A DNA stretch of 23,253 bases from an uncultured Prevotella sp. (lineage in GTDB: Bacteria > Bacteroidota > Bacteroidia > Bacteroidales > Bacteroidaceae), in contig CALBYK010000380.1 in assembly GCA_937889855.1 (NCBI GenBank), forward strand, positions 1 through 23,253, in the 5' to 3' direction. The notes under the pieces were generated by a model that saw only the letters and a list, made by a program, of their open reading frames with translations, was not told the origin of the DNA and did no database searches. Position numbers and translations under genes: made by a program. Positions 14,425 to 22,698 of the stretch are shown here, piece by piece. Position 1 is the stretch's first letter, and each line of letters opens with the position of its first letter.

Positions 14425-15420
14425 ATGATACAGACAGAAACAAAGAATATCACATACACCACAAAAAAGATATGCGTTGTCATTCCTTGCTACAACGAGG
14501 AGGCGGTGCTGCCATGGTCGATGGGCAAGCTACAGGACATGCTGGAGAGGCTGGAAGACGAAACTGGCATTGAGGGCAGACTGCTGCTTGTCGACGACGG
14601 CAGCAGCGACCGCACATGGCAACTGATAGAGCAGTTCGCCGGTGAGCACAGCAATGTGTCGGGCATAAAGCTGTCCCACAACGAGGGCCATCAGAACGCC
14701 CTTTGGGCTGGCATGCAGGAGAGTGTCGGCACATGCGAAGCCATTGTGTCAATTGACGCCGACCTGCAGGACGACGAGAACGCCATCATCGATATGGCAC
14801 GGCAGTTCTCCGAGGGAAAGGACATCGTCTACGGTGTGCGCAAGGAGCGCACCACCGACACGTGGTTCAAGCGTGTATCGGCACAGATTTTCTACCGCCT
14901 AATGCAGGCTGCCGACCAAGACATCATCTACAACCATGCCGACTTCCGCCTTATGAGCGACCGTGCCGTGAGGGCGCTTATGCAGTACAGCGAGCGCAAC
15001 ATGTTCCTGCGCGGCATGGTGCGCCAGTTGGGATTCCAAGAAGGATTTGTCTACTACAACCGGACGGCACGCACAGCTGGCGAGTCGAAGTATCCTCTCC
15101 GCAAGATGCTCGCCTTCTCGGTGGACGGCATAACGTCGTTCTCCACCGCCCCGCTTAAGTTCATCACCTTCGCCGGACTTGCCATGACGCTCATTTCCAT
15201 GTTGATAATAATATACGGACTCTACGAGCACTTCATGGGCAAGACCATCGAGGGATGGACATCACTAATGGTGTCTATGTGGTTCATCGGCGGCGTGATA
15301 ACTACTGGAGTCGGCATAACCGGCACTTACATCGGCAAGATATACACCGAGGTGAAACGCAGGCCGCGCTACTTTGTAGAGAAGAAAGTAGGCTCTTCTG
15401 CCAAACGCATGGATAGTTGA
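14425..15420 (+). CDS. Polyprenyl-phosphate glycosyltransferase, GT2 (ArnC/GtrB/DPMS-like)
   Basis: Probably transfers a sugar from a nucleotide donor to undecaprenyl phosphate on the inner face of the inner membrane. The ATG at 14425 gives 331 residues; the TTG two codons earlier is less likely. The GT-A domain (14-240) shows VVIPCYNEE (18-26), LLVDDGSSDRTW (54-65) and the metal-binding DAD at 111-113 within SIDADLQDDE. SKYPLRKM near 221-228 is a conserved GtrB/ArnC-type segment. Two membrane helices follow (about 243-265 and 281-305), then a basic tail. The convergent neighbour is an ArnT-like transferase, the usual user of such lipid-linked sugars. Which sugar is attached cannot be read from sequence. 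Confidence 0.9.
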   Translation: MIQTETKNITYTTKKICVVIPCYNEEAVLPWSMGKLQDMLERLEDETGIEGRLLLVDDGSSDRTWQLIEQFAGEHSNVSGIKLSHNEGHQNALWAGMQESVGTCEAIVSIDADLQDDENAIIDMARQFSEGKDIVYGVRKERTTDTWFKRVSAQIFYRLMQAADQDIIYNHADFRLMSDRAVRALMQYSERNMFLRGMVRQLGFQEGFVYYNRTARTAGESKYPLRKMLAFSVDGITSFSTAPLKFITFAGLAMTLISMLIIIYGLYEHFMGKTIEGWTSLMVSMWFIGGVITTGVGITGTYIGKIYTEVKRRPRYFVEKKVGSSAKRMDS

Positions 15421-15523
15421 ACTATAGGCATAACTGGGATATGTGGCGCCATCGCCTACAATAACACTTGCCATACTACCTAATGCGTTTGCTATATAAA
15501 CCAGCTGATTGTTTTAGTCACCC

Positions 15524-17332
15524 TCATTTAACTTTCCTAAATCTATAAAACCCGACATCATTCCTCACCTCCGAATAATGCCTGTCAAGTGTCTTCACAT
15601 GCGTGAACTGGTAGTCGCGATGGCGTTTGGCGAAATCGGCGAAATCGGACTCGGGAATGACAAGCACACCATACTTCGGTGTGACAACCCGTGTGACAGT
15701 CTTACCGCCAACAGCAACACGCCGTTGAGTATCAAACTGCTTAAGCGAGTCGTTCAGATAGAAATCGGCCCCGAAGAAATGAAACATCGGTGAATTGATG
15801 TATTGGTAAAGAGGCTCTCCCTTGAACGTCTGTGCTATGTAAGCAGCCATTGGCTTGAGCGATTTAGTATTAAGAACGATTGGCTGGTAGAATCCTTCAA
15901 GTGCTATGAAGAGCGCCACGACTGGTGCCAACAAACTATAGATGAATACCTTCTCGTTGTTGCGGTTCTTGCGTGCAAGCGAGAGATGCAGACAGTCAAC
16001 CGATACCAGCAGTGGCAGCGCTATAACGACAACTCTCAGCACGTCAAGAGGCGTGTCGCGCAAGCCATGGAGCATGGCAAGGTTCTGGGCAGCATGTTTG
16101 CCATGAAAGACAGTGTCGGGCACAAGTCCGAGGCGCACTGCCAACAGGCTTGCCGTGAGCGCTACAGCCACGAAAGCCATAACTCCGACAAAAGCGCGTG
16201 ACACACCGAGCCTGCGCGTGCGCCATATCCATCCTATATACTCGGCAATAATAATGGCCATGAACGGATAACAAGGCAACAAATACACACTGCGCTTGCT
16301 CGACGGAAGGCAGTAGAAAAGGAGCACAAGCAGAAATCCGAGCCATGTGAAGAGTTTCACGGGAGGAACAAGCATTACACGCACACGCAGCCGTGCCAGG
16401 CGCTCCTTCACGCCTTTAGGCCAGCCACTGGAATCTTTACGGATATCATCGTCGGCTTTCTTTCCTGTTTCCTTCCATGGCTTGGCAAGAAGCGACATGA
16501 GCAGCAACAACGCCCAAGGCATCCATCCTATAATGAGTGTAAGGAAGTTATAGGTGAACGGATGGACATGCGAGTCGTAGCTCATTGTGCCGCTCATACG
16601 ACCTATGTTCTCCTCGTATACAAGGTCAAGGAAGTGCCGGCCTCCCTCGTGCCACGCAGCCACATACCATATGGCAGGCAGAACACACGACAGGATTCCC
16701 AACAAGGCATATGAAAGGAACGTCCGCCAGAACCTCTCGCCGCGCAACAAAGAGAACACACCCATAACAAGGCAAGGCACGACAAAACCTACTGGGCCTT
16801 TGGTCAGCGTGGCGCAGCTCATGCACAGCACGGCGGCTACCGGCACCCCTCGGCTTCCACGCTCCCACCAGCGGTAAAGCAGCAGCATGGCCCCTACCGT
16901 GAATGCCGTAAGCACCATGTCGACACGGCAGTTCATCCCGGCACGGTGCACTTCAAAGGACGTGAGCAGCAACATAGCTCCCACAACGGCCGTTGTCGTG
17001 GAAAGGCGGCGCCTGTAGAAGGCAAACACACCCACAGCAAGCGCGATGAGCGACAGTGCCGACGGCAGGCGCGACGTATACTCATCCACACCGTCTGAAA
17101 GCAACGACAGCACGGCGATACAATAATGGAAGAACGGGGGCTTGTACGGTATGTCTACTCCATTGTTGACGGGCAATATCCAGTTGCCTTCCTTAAGCAT
17201 CGACAAAGCGACGACTGCCTCACGCGGCTCACCCTTTGTGTTGAACTCGGTGAGTCCAAGAAACGGCAGCAGCATGAGTATCGCTACTACGAGTACCACA
17301 ATGAGCGGCAGATTTTTATCAAATGATTTCAT
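15524..17332 (-). CDS. ArnT-like glycosyltransferase, GT39/PMT family
   Basis: A polytopic inner-membrane enzyme of the GT-C fold that takes a sugar from a polyprenyl-phosphate donor and attaches it to lipid A or another periplasmic acceptor. The 602-residue protein starts MKSFDKNLPL with a membrane helix (about 9-27). The first periplasmic loop has GEPREA (34-39), an acidic site at the usual catalytic position, and YKPPFFHY matches the family's KPP motif. About ten further hydrophobic segments follow, then a soluble C-terminal region (about 480-602). It faces the GT2 gene tail to tail with a 103-nt gap, fitting a donor-maker and donor-user pair. Acceptor and sugar are unknown. Lipid A modification with an aminosugar is one possibility. 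Confidence 0.88.
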   Translation of the reverse strand: MKSFDKNLPLIVVLVVAILMLLPFLGLTEFNTKGEPREAVVALSMLKEGNWILPVNNGVDIPYKPPFFHYCIAVLSLLSDGVDEYTSRLPSALSLIALAVGVFAFYRRRLSTTTAVVGAMLLLTSFEVHRAGMNCRVDMVLTAFTVGAMLLLYRWWERGSRGVPVAAVLCMSCATLTKGPVGFVVPCLVMGVFSLLRGERFWRTFLSYALLGILSCVLPAIWYVAAWHEGGRHFLDLVYEENIGRMSGTMSYDSHVHPFTYNFLTLIIGWMPWALLLLMSLLAKPWKETGKKADDDIRKDSSGWPKGVKERLARLRVRVMLVPPVKLFTWLGFLLVLLFYCLPSSKRSVYLLPCYPFMAIIIAEYIGWIWRTRRLGVSRAFVGVMAFVAVALTASLLAVRLGLVPDTVFHGKHAAQNLAMLHGLRDTPLDVLRVVVIALPLLVSVDCLHLSLARKNRNNEKVFIYSLLAPVVALFIALEGFYQPIVLNTKSLKPMAAYIAQTFKGEPLYQYINSPMFHFFGADFYLNDSLKQFDTQRRVAVGGKTVTRVVTPKYGVLVIPESDFADFAKRHRDYQFTHVKTLDRHYSEVRNDVGFYRFRKVK

Positions 17333-17376
17333 ATATCACAAAAAACTGTTTGTTGTTTATTTCCGTTAATTGTGGG

Positions 17377-17384
17377 CAAAGTTA
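17377..17384 (-). promoter_or_regulatory. -7 element for the ArnT-like gene
   Basis: TAACTTTG on the minus strand is an exact TAnnTTTG match, 45 nt before the ATG at 17332. No -33 TTTG at standard spacing was found. Confidence 0.5.
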
Positions 17385-17432
17385 GCATTTAAAATTGAAT
17401 CAATTTTGAAGAATGGTTAAAATGTTGTACTA

Positions 17433-17466
17433 TTTGTCCGAATGACACAAAAAATTGCTATTTTTG
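17433..17466 (+). promoter_or_regulatory. Promoter of the DUF4923-xerD operon
   Basis: TTTG (17433-17436) and TATTTTTG (17459-17466) are 22 nt apart, slightly longer than the usual 19-21. The leader would be about 80 nt, ending at the ATG at 17555. With the minus-strand element at 17384 it makes this a divergent promoter region. Confidence 0.55.
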
Positions 17467-17554
17467 CCACCCGTTGATTGTATTCAATAATTAATCTGGA
17501 GAAATTGGACAAATTATATACATTTATTTTTACACTTAATTAGAGAACTTTATT

Positions 17555-18142
17555 ATGAGAAAGATTAAGATTCTTTTCGCGCTTGCACTCATGTGCATGC
17601 TTACAGCCAACGTCCAGGCGCAGGACATCAAGGACATCCTCTCAGGAGTGGTCAGCACAGTGGTTGGCAACAAGGCAACAACGTCATCGTCCGTCAAGGG
17701 CACATGGAAATACAACGGTCCGGCATGTGAGTTTGAGAGCAGCAACCTCCTATCGAAGGCTGGCGGCACGGCTGCCTCAACCAAGATAGAAAAGAAGGTG
17801 GCTCCTTTGCTCAAGACTATCGGCATGACAGGCATTGTCTACACTTTCGACGGTAAAGGCAACTACACATCCAAAATAAAGAAACGCGAGACAAAGGGCA
17901 CTTACGAGTTCAACGAGAAGGAGAAGACCATAACCTTCACTCCATCCGTGGGCAAGTCGTACACTGCCTTCGTCACCACGCAAGGCTCCACTATGAGCCT
18001 CACCTTCAACGCCGACAAACTCATGAGCACACTCAAGTCGATATCTAACGCCACGTCAAGCCTAAGCACCACAACGTCTGTACTCAACAGCGTGCTTGGA
18101 ACATACGACGGCATGCGCATTGGCTTCAAGCTGAAAAAATAA
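17555..18142 (+). CDS. DUF4923 lipocalin-like secreted protein
   Basis: A small secreted protein of unknown role. The 195 residues start with a signal peptide (1-22, ending NVQAQ). Next comes a helical segment (DIKDILSGVVSTVVG), then GTWKYNGPACEFESSNLL, a pattern I associate with the Bacteroidales DUF4923 family. Alternating beta strands follow (YTFDGKGNYTSK, GTYEFNEKEKTITFTP, MSLTFNADKLM), as expected for a lipocalin-like barrel, ending in GMRIGFKLKK. It lies 14 nt upstream of xerD, in the same transcript. Such proteins next to xerD are, as I recall, common in Prevotella. Ligand binding is an inference from the fold only. Confidence 0.78.
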   Translation: MRKIKILFALALMCMLTANVQAQDIKDILSGVVSTVVGNKATTSSSVKGTWKYNGPACEFESSNLLSKAGGTAASTKIEKKVAPLLKTIGMTGIVYTFDGKGNYTSKIKKRETKGTYEFNEKEKTITFTPSVGKSYTAFVTTQGSTMSLTFNADKLMSTLKSISNATSSLSTTTSVLNSVLGTYDGMRIGFKLKK

Positions 18143-18156
18143 GGAACTAAATCCAC

Positions 18157-19068
18157 ATGACAAACGACCTTACACTGCTCAAGCGCCGCTACATACGCTA
18201 CCTCAAACTTGAGCGCAACTACAGCCAGAACACAATTGAGGCGTATGTGCACGACCTCGACTACCTCATAAACTTCATGCGAGGCGAACATCTTGGCGTG
18301 GATGACGTGCGTTTGGAAAACCTTGAGACATTTGCCGTCACCATACACGAGTTCGGGGTGTCGTCAAACAGCCAGGCGCGCATATTGAGCGGTGTAAGGT
18401 CGTTTTTCCGTTTTCTTGTGCTCGACGGGGTCCTGCAGGACGACCCTGCAGAACTTCTTGAGTCGCCGTCTATAGGCGAACACCTGCCAGAAGTGCTGTC
18501 AACAGAGGAAATTGACCGCATGGAGGCTTCCATCAACCTGTCCAAATGGGAAGGACAGCGCAACCGCGCCATCATCGAGGTGCTCTTCTCGTGCGGGCTG
18601 CGCGTGTCGGAACTTGTCAACCTACGTTTCGACGACATCTTTGCAAAGGACAAGTTCCTGCGCATTGTCGGTAAGGGCAGCAAGGAAAGACTTGTGCCGA
18701 TATCGGAGTCGGCACTGCACGAAATCCAGCTATGGATGTACGACCGCAACCTGATGAAAATAAAGCCAGGCGAGCAAGACTATGTATTCCTCAACAGGCG
18801 TGGGGCGCATCTCACACGCACCATGATACTCATAATGATAAAACGCGTTGCCAAGGAGGCCGGCATAGAGAAAACCGTGTCGCCACACACCTTGCGCCAT
18901 TCCTTCGCCACCGCACTCCTTAAGGGCGGTGCCAATCTGCGTGCCATACAGGAGATGCTCGGCCATGAGAATATAAAGACGACACAAATCTACACACACA
19001 TCGACATCACCACATTGAGGCAGGAGATTCTCGCCCACCACCCACGCAACATGAAAGACCACAAGTAA
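18157..19068 (+). CDS. xerD: Site-specific tyrosine recombinase XerD
   Basis: Resolves chromosome dimers at dif, normally with a XerC partner. The 303-residue protein has a SAM-like core-binding domain (1-100) and a catalytic domain (110-300). Catalytic residues are R149 (CGLRVSEL), K173 (VGKGSKER), H244 and R247 (HTLRHSF), H270 (LGHENI) and nucleophile Y279 (IYTH), nearly the same numbering as E. coli XerD. No phage or integron features surround it, so it is the housekeeping recombinase and not an integrase. It follows the DUF4923 gene after 14 nt. XerD rather than XerC is my preferred call, but the two are similar and Bacteroidetes carry both. Confidence 0.93.
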   Translation: MTNDLTLLKRRYIRYLKLERNYSQNTIEAYVHDLDYLINFMRGEHLGVDDVRLENLETFAVTIHEFGVSSNSQARILSGVRSFFRFLVLDGVLQDDPAELLESPSIGEHLPEVLSTEEIDRMEASINLSKWEGQRNRAIIEVLFSCGLRVSELVNLRFDDIFAKDKFLRIVGKGSKERLVPISESALHEIQLWMYDRNLMKIKPGEQDYVFLNRRGAHLTRTMILIMIKRVAKEAGIEKTVSPHTLRHSFATALLKGGANLRAIQEMLGHENIKTTQIYTHIDITTLRQEILAHHPRNMKDHK

Positions 19069-19098
19069 GAAAAATGGCAATAAAAAACGTCTGAAAAT

Positions 19099-19130
19099 CT
19101 TGCCATACTGCTGAAAATAATCTAACTTTG
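19099..19130 (+). promoter_or_regulatory. Promoter of the PCMD-barrel-calycin operon
   Basis: CTTG (19099-19102) and TAACTTTG (19123-19130) are separated by 20 nt, a good Bacteroidetes -33/-7 pair. The start point near 19137 gives a leader of about 147 nt before the ATG at 19284. The leader contains a 26-codon frame from 19143 that I do not call a gene. Confidence 0.68.
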
Positions 19131-19283
19131 CACATTCGAAACATGCTATTGCTGGCTTTGCCCGCAATTCATATAATAGAATGTGTATCAACGCCATCGC
19201 GAAATCATTGGCTTCAATTATAGAGGATAACCAACATGTGTGCGGTGCTGAGAAAAAAAGCAAAGAATATAAAGAAGTTTTTA

Positions 19284-20432
19284 ATGTCCAAATCCTATCT
19301 CTTAGTATTGGCGGCAATCATGAGCCCGCTGCTCTCGTCATGCATCAAGGACGAGCCACTCAACGCAGAGTGCGACATCGAGCAGGCATGGTTGCACACA
19401 AGCCAGCCCGAGGCAATATTCGTTAAGGCGACTGACAGTACCGCCACTGTCAACGAAGCTGCCCATGTCGTGACATTCAAGGTGCGCAAAGGCACTGACA
19501 TGACATCCTTCGCGCCAATGTTCACCATCACTCCAGGCGCCACCATCTCGCCTGACAACGGGTCAGCACACGATTTCTCAAAAGACGGGGTCAACTACAC
19601 CGTCACCTCTGAGGACCGCGCATGGTCAAAGACCTACAACGTGAGATTCTCCGACGGAGGCTTCTTCCCCTCAAATCTTGACTTCGAGAAATACTACCCC
19701 GAGAATGGACGCGAGCGCTACTATATATGGACTGACGTGGCCGACAACGGCGAGGATATGCTCAACTGGGCATCGGGCAATGGCGGATTCGCCATAGTCG
19801 GCGGCGACGCCACTCCTTACGAATATCCTACATCTCCTTACGACAACGGCTACGACGGCAAGGCCGTCAAACTGACCACACGCGCCACAGGACCAGCTGG
19901 CGACGTGTTCAAGATGCCCATCGCAGCTGGCAATCTCTTCACTGGCTCATTCAAAGTCAACACCGCAACAAAAAAGCCACTGGAGTCAACTCACTTTGGT
20001 GAAGGTCCATTCTGCGTGGTCGACAAGAAACCCGTCAAGTTCACCGGCTACTACCAGTACTCACCAGGCACCGAGATAACCAACCGCAAGAAGGAACATG
20101 TCGACGGCGTTGACCAGGGCGACATGTACGCCGTGCTGTTCAGAAACACAACACCTGACGGCAAGCCGTTCTATCTCGACGGCACCAACGTCAAGACAAG
20201 CCCGCAAATTGTAGCTCTCGCCCTCGCAGGACCCGTGGACAAGACACCTGACGGGAAATGGCAGGAGTTCAGCGCCGACTTCAACTATATTGCCAACTTC
20301 GACGAGCAGGTGCTCAAGTCGTATGGGTACAGTCTCGCCGTGGTGTTCACCTCAAGTGTGGGCGGCGCCGACTTCATCGGTGCCGTGGGCAGCGAGCTGC
20401 TCATCGACAAGGTGAGGATTGTCATGGAGTGA
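19284..20432 (+). CDS. PCMD-domain surface lipoprotein
   Basis: Putative carbohydrate-metabolism-domain lipoprotein on the outer membrane. The ATG at 19284 gives 382 residues with a lipoprotein signal ending LLSSC (C20); the earlier ATG at 19236 only adds a basic extension. Just after the cysteine comes I-K-D-E, matching the K-(D/E)-(D/E) export signal known for surface lipoproteins in Bacteroidetes. An Ig-like beta domain (about 25-125) precedes the PCMD domain (about 127-382), with SNLDFEKYYP, YDGKAVKLTTR and a final LLIDKVRIVME strand. PCMD proteins have a jelly-roll-like fold and are thought to bind glycans. It leads an apparent operon with a barrel protein and a calycin-like protein. Ligand is unknown. 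Confidence 0.88.
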   Translation: MSKSYLLVLAAIMSPLLSSCIKDEPLNAECDIEQAWLHTSQPEAIFVKATDSTATVNEAAHVVTFKVRKGTDMTSFAPMFTITPGATISPDNGSAHDFSKDGVNYTVTSEDRAWSKTYNVRFSDGGFFPSNLDFEKYYPENGRERYYIWTDVADNGEDMLNWASGNGGFAIVGGDATPYEYPTSPYDNGYDGKAVKLTTRATGPAGDVFKMPIAAGNLFTGSFKVNTATKKPLESTHFGEGPFCVVDKKPVKFTGYYQYSPGTEITNRKKEHVDGVDQGDMYAVLFRNTTPDGKPFYLDGTNVKTSPQIVALALAGPVDKTPDGKWQEFSADFNYIANFDEQVLKSYGYSLAVVFTSSVGGADFIGAVGSELLIDKVRIVME

Positions 20433-20491
20433 GAATGTGGCAATAAAAAAAGGAAAGCACCGACTAACGAATACAACAAATACAGAAAACG

Positions 20492-21244
20492 ATGAAAAGA
20501 TATATCCTCTCTGCCGTCCTTACCGCTGCGTATGCCACACACTGCTTCGGAATTGGCTTATTCGACAACCTGCGCTACCAGGCACGGCTTGGCTACAACA
20601 TCGGCGGCACAGCTCCAGTGGGCATGCCCGCCGAGATACGCTCACTTGAGAAATTCAAGCCTAAGGCCAATCTCCTGCTTGGACTCGACGCATACAAGCC
20701 GCTGTCCGGGAAATGGGGCATCATGGCGGGATTCCACTACGAGAACAAGGGCATGGAAACCGATGCCCGAGTCAAGAACTACCACATGGAGATGCGCTAC
20801 GGTGACCAGGTCATTGCCGGCATGTTCACCGGCAACGTAGTGACAAAGGTTGAGGAATGGATGCTTACCATGCCTCTCCAAGCCACCTACGACGTGTCGC
20901 CACGCGTGCGTGTCAAGGCCGGGCCTTATTTCTCCTACGTCATGTCTAACGACTTCTCGGGATATGCATACGACGGATATCTGCGCGAGGGCAACCCCAC
21001 GGGGCAGAAGATTGAGCTGGGACACGACGAGGGCGAACGCGGCGACTACGACTTCACTGACCATCTGCGCCACTGGCAATTTGGCGTGGACGTGGGAGCC
21101 GACTGGTACTTCTCCAAGCGCGTTGGCGTCTATGCCGACCTCACATGGGGCCTGTCTGCCGTCTTCGAGAAGGACTTCAAGACTATCGAGCAGAAGCTAT
21201 ACCCCATCTTTGGAAGCGTTGGAGTGGTATACAAGCTCAAATGA
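20492..21244 (+). CDS. PorT-like outer-membrane beta-barrel protein
   Basis: The 250-residue protein has a signal peptide (1-20, MKRYILSAVLTAAYATHCFG) and then alternating amphipathic strands typical of 8- to 10-stranded barrels: YQARLGYNIGG, GIMAGFHYENKGM, WMLTMPLQATYDVSP, VRVKAGPYFSYVMS, WQFGVDVGADWYFS, VGVYADLTWGLS, with a final GVVYKLK ending close to an aromatic. This is the outer-membrane protein beta-barrel (PorT-like) family of Bacteroidetes. It starts 59 nt after the PCMD gene with no terminator between, so it is likely co-transcribed and possibly a membrane partner of the neighbouring surface proteins. Confidence 0.85.
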   Translation: MKRYILSAVLTAAYATHCFGIGLFDNLRYQARLGYNIGGTAPVGMPAEIRSLEKFKPKANLLLGLDAYKPLSGKWGIMAGFHYENKGMETDARVKNYHMEMRYGDQVIAGMFTGNVVTKVEEWMLTMPLQATYDVSPRVRVKAGPYFSYVMSNDFSGYAYDGYLREGNPTGQKIELGHDEGERGDYDFTDHLRHWQFGVDVGADWYFSKRVGVYADLTWGLSAVFEKDFKTIEQKLYPIFGSVGVVYKLK

Positions 21245-21318
21245 CAGTAATAAGACGATGTATATAAATGTGTACACCTCTGCCAATTCAAAATAACAAC
21301 TAAAAAAAAACGATGATC

Positions 21319-21942
21319 ATGAAGAAATTTTTACTCGCTGCCATGGCGCTTGTCATGACCGTAGCAGCCAGCGCTGCCGAAAGTACAACTTACAAAGGAA
21401 AACTTGCCATTGACCTCTCCGGCCAGGGCCAGTTCGACATGGACGAGGCTTCAGACGCCTCCATCACCGTAACCAAAGAGGACAACGGCACCTACACATT
21501 CGTGCTCAACCAGTTCAGCCTTCTGATAGACGGTGACGAGCCTACGCTCATTGGCGACGCTACAATATCTGGCCTTGCGCCACAAGAAGAAGACGGAGCA
21601 ATCGTGCTCACAGCAAACAACCAAGAGGCTCCTGTGACAAATGGCGGTGAACTTGCCGGCTATATAGGGGGAAAGGTATGGATTACGATGACCGCCAACA
21701 TCAAGGGCAACAAGCTCACCGCACAGCTCAATGACATTCTCGTGAACCTCATGGGCTCTGAAATCCACGTACAGGCCCAATTTGTATCTTCAGAGGCCAC
21801 AGGCATCAACTCCGTGTCTGCCGGCACCACATCTGCAACAAGCCGCGTATACGACCTTTCCGGCCGTCAGCTCCCGTCCATGCAGAAAGGCCTCAACATA
21901 GTGAAGACTGCCGACGGCAAAAGCGTCAAGGTTGTGAAGTAA
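21319..21942 (+). CDS. Calycin-like secreted protein with C-terminal sorting-like motif
   Basis: A secreted beta-barrel-type protein. Two close ATGs exist (21313, 21319); the second gives the usual MKKFLLAAMALVMTV signal peptide, cleaved near SAAE. Residues about 22-155 (STTYKGKLAIDLSGQ, TITVTKEDNGTYTFVLNQF-like strands, GNATISGL-like turn, ITMTANIKGNKLTAQL) fit the Bacteroidales calycin-like domain. The last 45 residues carry TGINSV, then VYDLSGRQ, then KGLNIVKT and GKSVKVVK, the same C-terminal pattern seen in the 577-residue protein. It is the third gene of the PCMD-barrel-calycin unit, about 74 nt after the barrel gene, and a strong hairpin follows. Similar gene sets have been seen near haem or metal uptake genes; that link is not shown here. 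Confidence 0.8.
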   Translation: MKKFLLAAMALVMTVAASAAESTTYKGKLAIDLSGQGQFDMDEASDASITVTKEDNGTYTFVLNQFSLLIDGDEPTLIGDATISGLAPQEEDGAIVLTANNQEAPVTNGGELAGYIGGKVWITMTANIKGNKLTAQLNDILVNLMGSEIHVQAQFVSSEATGINSVSAGTTSATSRVYDLSGRQLPSMQKGLNIVKTADGKSVKVVK

Positions 21943-21988
21943 GCCAGGACTCAACGTCCGAACCAAGACGGACACATCCCAAATACCT

Positions 21989-22032
21989 AACAAGGGCAAG
22001 AGCGTTCAATAACCAACGCTCCTGCCCTTGTT
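21989..22032. terminator. Bidirectional hairpin between the calycin-like gene and the O-methyltransferase
   Basis: Arms 21989-22006 and 22015-22032 form an 18-bp GC-rich stem with one A-C mismatch (a G-U wobble in the minus-strand RNA) and an 8-nt loop. T-rich but interrupted tails follow on both sides. It sits between two convergent transcription units, 18 nt from the O-methyltransferase stop. Confidence 0.75.
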
Positions 22033-22050
22033 CGTTATTATCCACATTCA

Positions 22051-22683
22051 TTATTTCTTGCGTATCACCGTCAGTCCGTCACGCAGCGGGATAATGACCT
22101 TCTCAACGCGTTCGTCCTGCGCGACATGGTCATTAAACAACCTTATGCCTTGCGTCTGATGGTCGTGGTCGTAGGCGGGATCGGTGACATGGCCGTCCCA
22201 CAACGTATTGTCGGCAAGGATGAAGCCGCCTGGACGGAGTATGGACATAACCATCTCGTAGGTCTCAACATACGTGCGCTTGTCGCCGTCAACAAACGCC
22301 ATGTCAAACTCCACTCCAAGCCGCGGCGCCTCAACATTGGCGTCACCGACGCAGAATTCTATCTTGCCGGCTACCGGGGAGCCTTCTATCCAAGGACGCG
22401 TGAAGTCCTCCATCTCGTCATTTATCTCGAAAGTCCACACCTTTCCGCCCTCACCGAGCCCCTCTGCCATGCATATGGCACTGTAGCCTGAGAATGTTCC
22501 CACCTCAAGAATGTTTTTCGGACGCACCATTTCCACAAACATCTTTAGCAGCCTTCCCTGCAGATGTCCCGACGCCATGCGTCCGTGAATGGTGTGAATG
22601 TTGGTGGCACGGTAAAGCCGGTAGAGATAGTCGCCCTCCGGATCAGAGTGGGAAAGGACATAACGTTCTAATTCTTCTGTCAT
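22051..22683 (-). CDS. SAM-dependent O-methyltransferase (COMT/TrmR-like)
   Basis: Transfers a methyl group from SAM to a hydroxyl, using a divalent metal. The 210-residue protein has a Rossmann core with SAM motif I LEVGTFSGYSA (59-69), the motif II region VWTFEIND (82-89) and the metal site D132 (FVDGDKRTY), D158 and N159 (LADNTLWDGHV). The length is that of the small bacterial class I family that includes TrmR/YrrM, which methylates 5-hydroxyuridine in tRNA. Catechol-type small-molecule substrates are also possible. It starts 15 nt after aroQ on the same strand, so the two are probably co-transcribed. Fold and chemistry are secure; substrate is not. Confidence 0.88.
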   Translation of the reverse strand: MTEELERYVLSHSDPEGDYLYRLYRATNIHTIHGRMASGHLQGRLLKMFVEMVRPKNILEVGTFSGYSAICMAEGLGEGGKVWTFEINDEMEDFTRPWIEGSPVAGKIEFCVGDANVEAPRLGVEFDMAFVDGDKRTYVETYEMVMSILRPGGFILADNTLWDGHVTDPAYDHDHQTQGIRLFNDHVAQDERVEKVIIPLRDGLTVIRKK

Positions 22684-22698
22684 ACAACCACTATAATA

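Noticed and set aside
18157..19068. XerD as a phage or integron integrase with a mobile element
   Set aside because: No att repeats, phage genes or gene cassettes nearby; residues and length match the housekeeping XerD.
19069..19098. ATGGCAA/TTGCCAT stem after xerD
   Set aside because: Seven base pairs with a loop of about 20 nt and no T-tract; too weak to call a terminator.
19143..19223. 26-codon frame in the PCMD operon leader
   Set aside because: No recognisable features and no evidence for translation; kept only as a note in the promoter entry.
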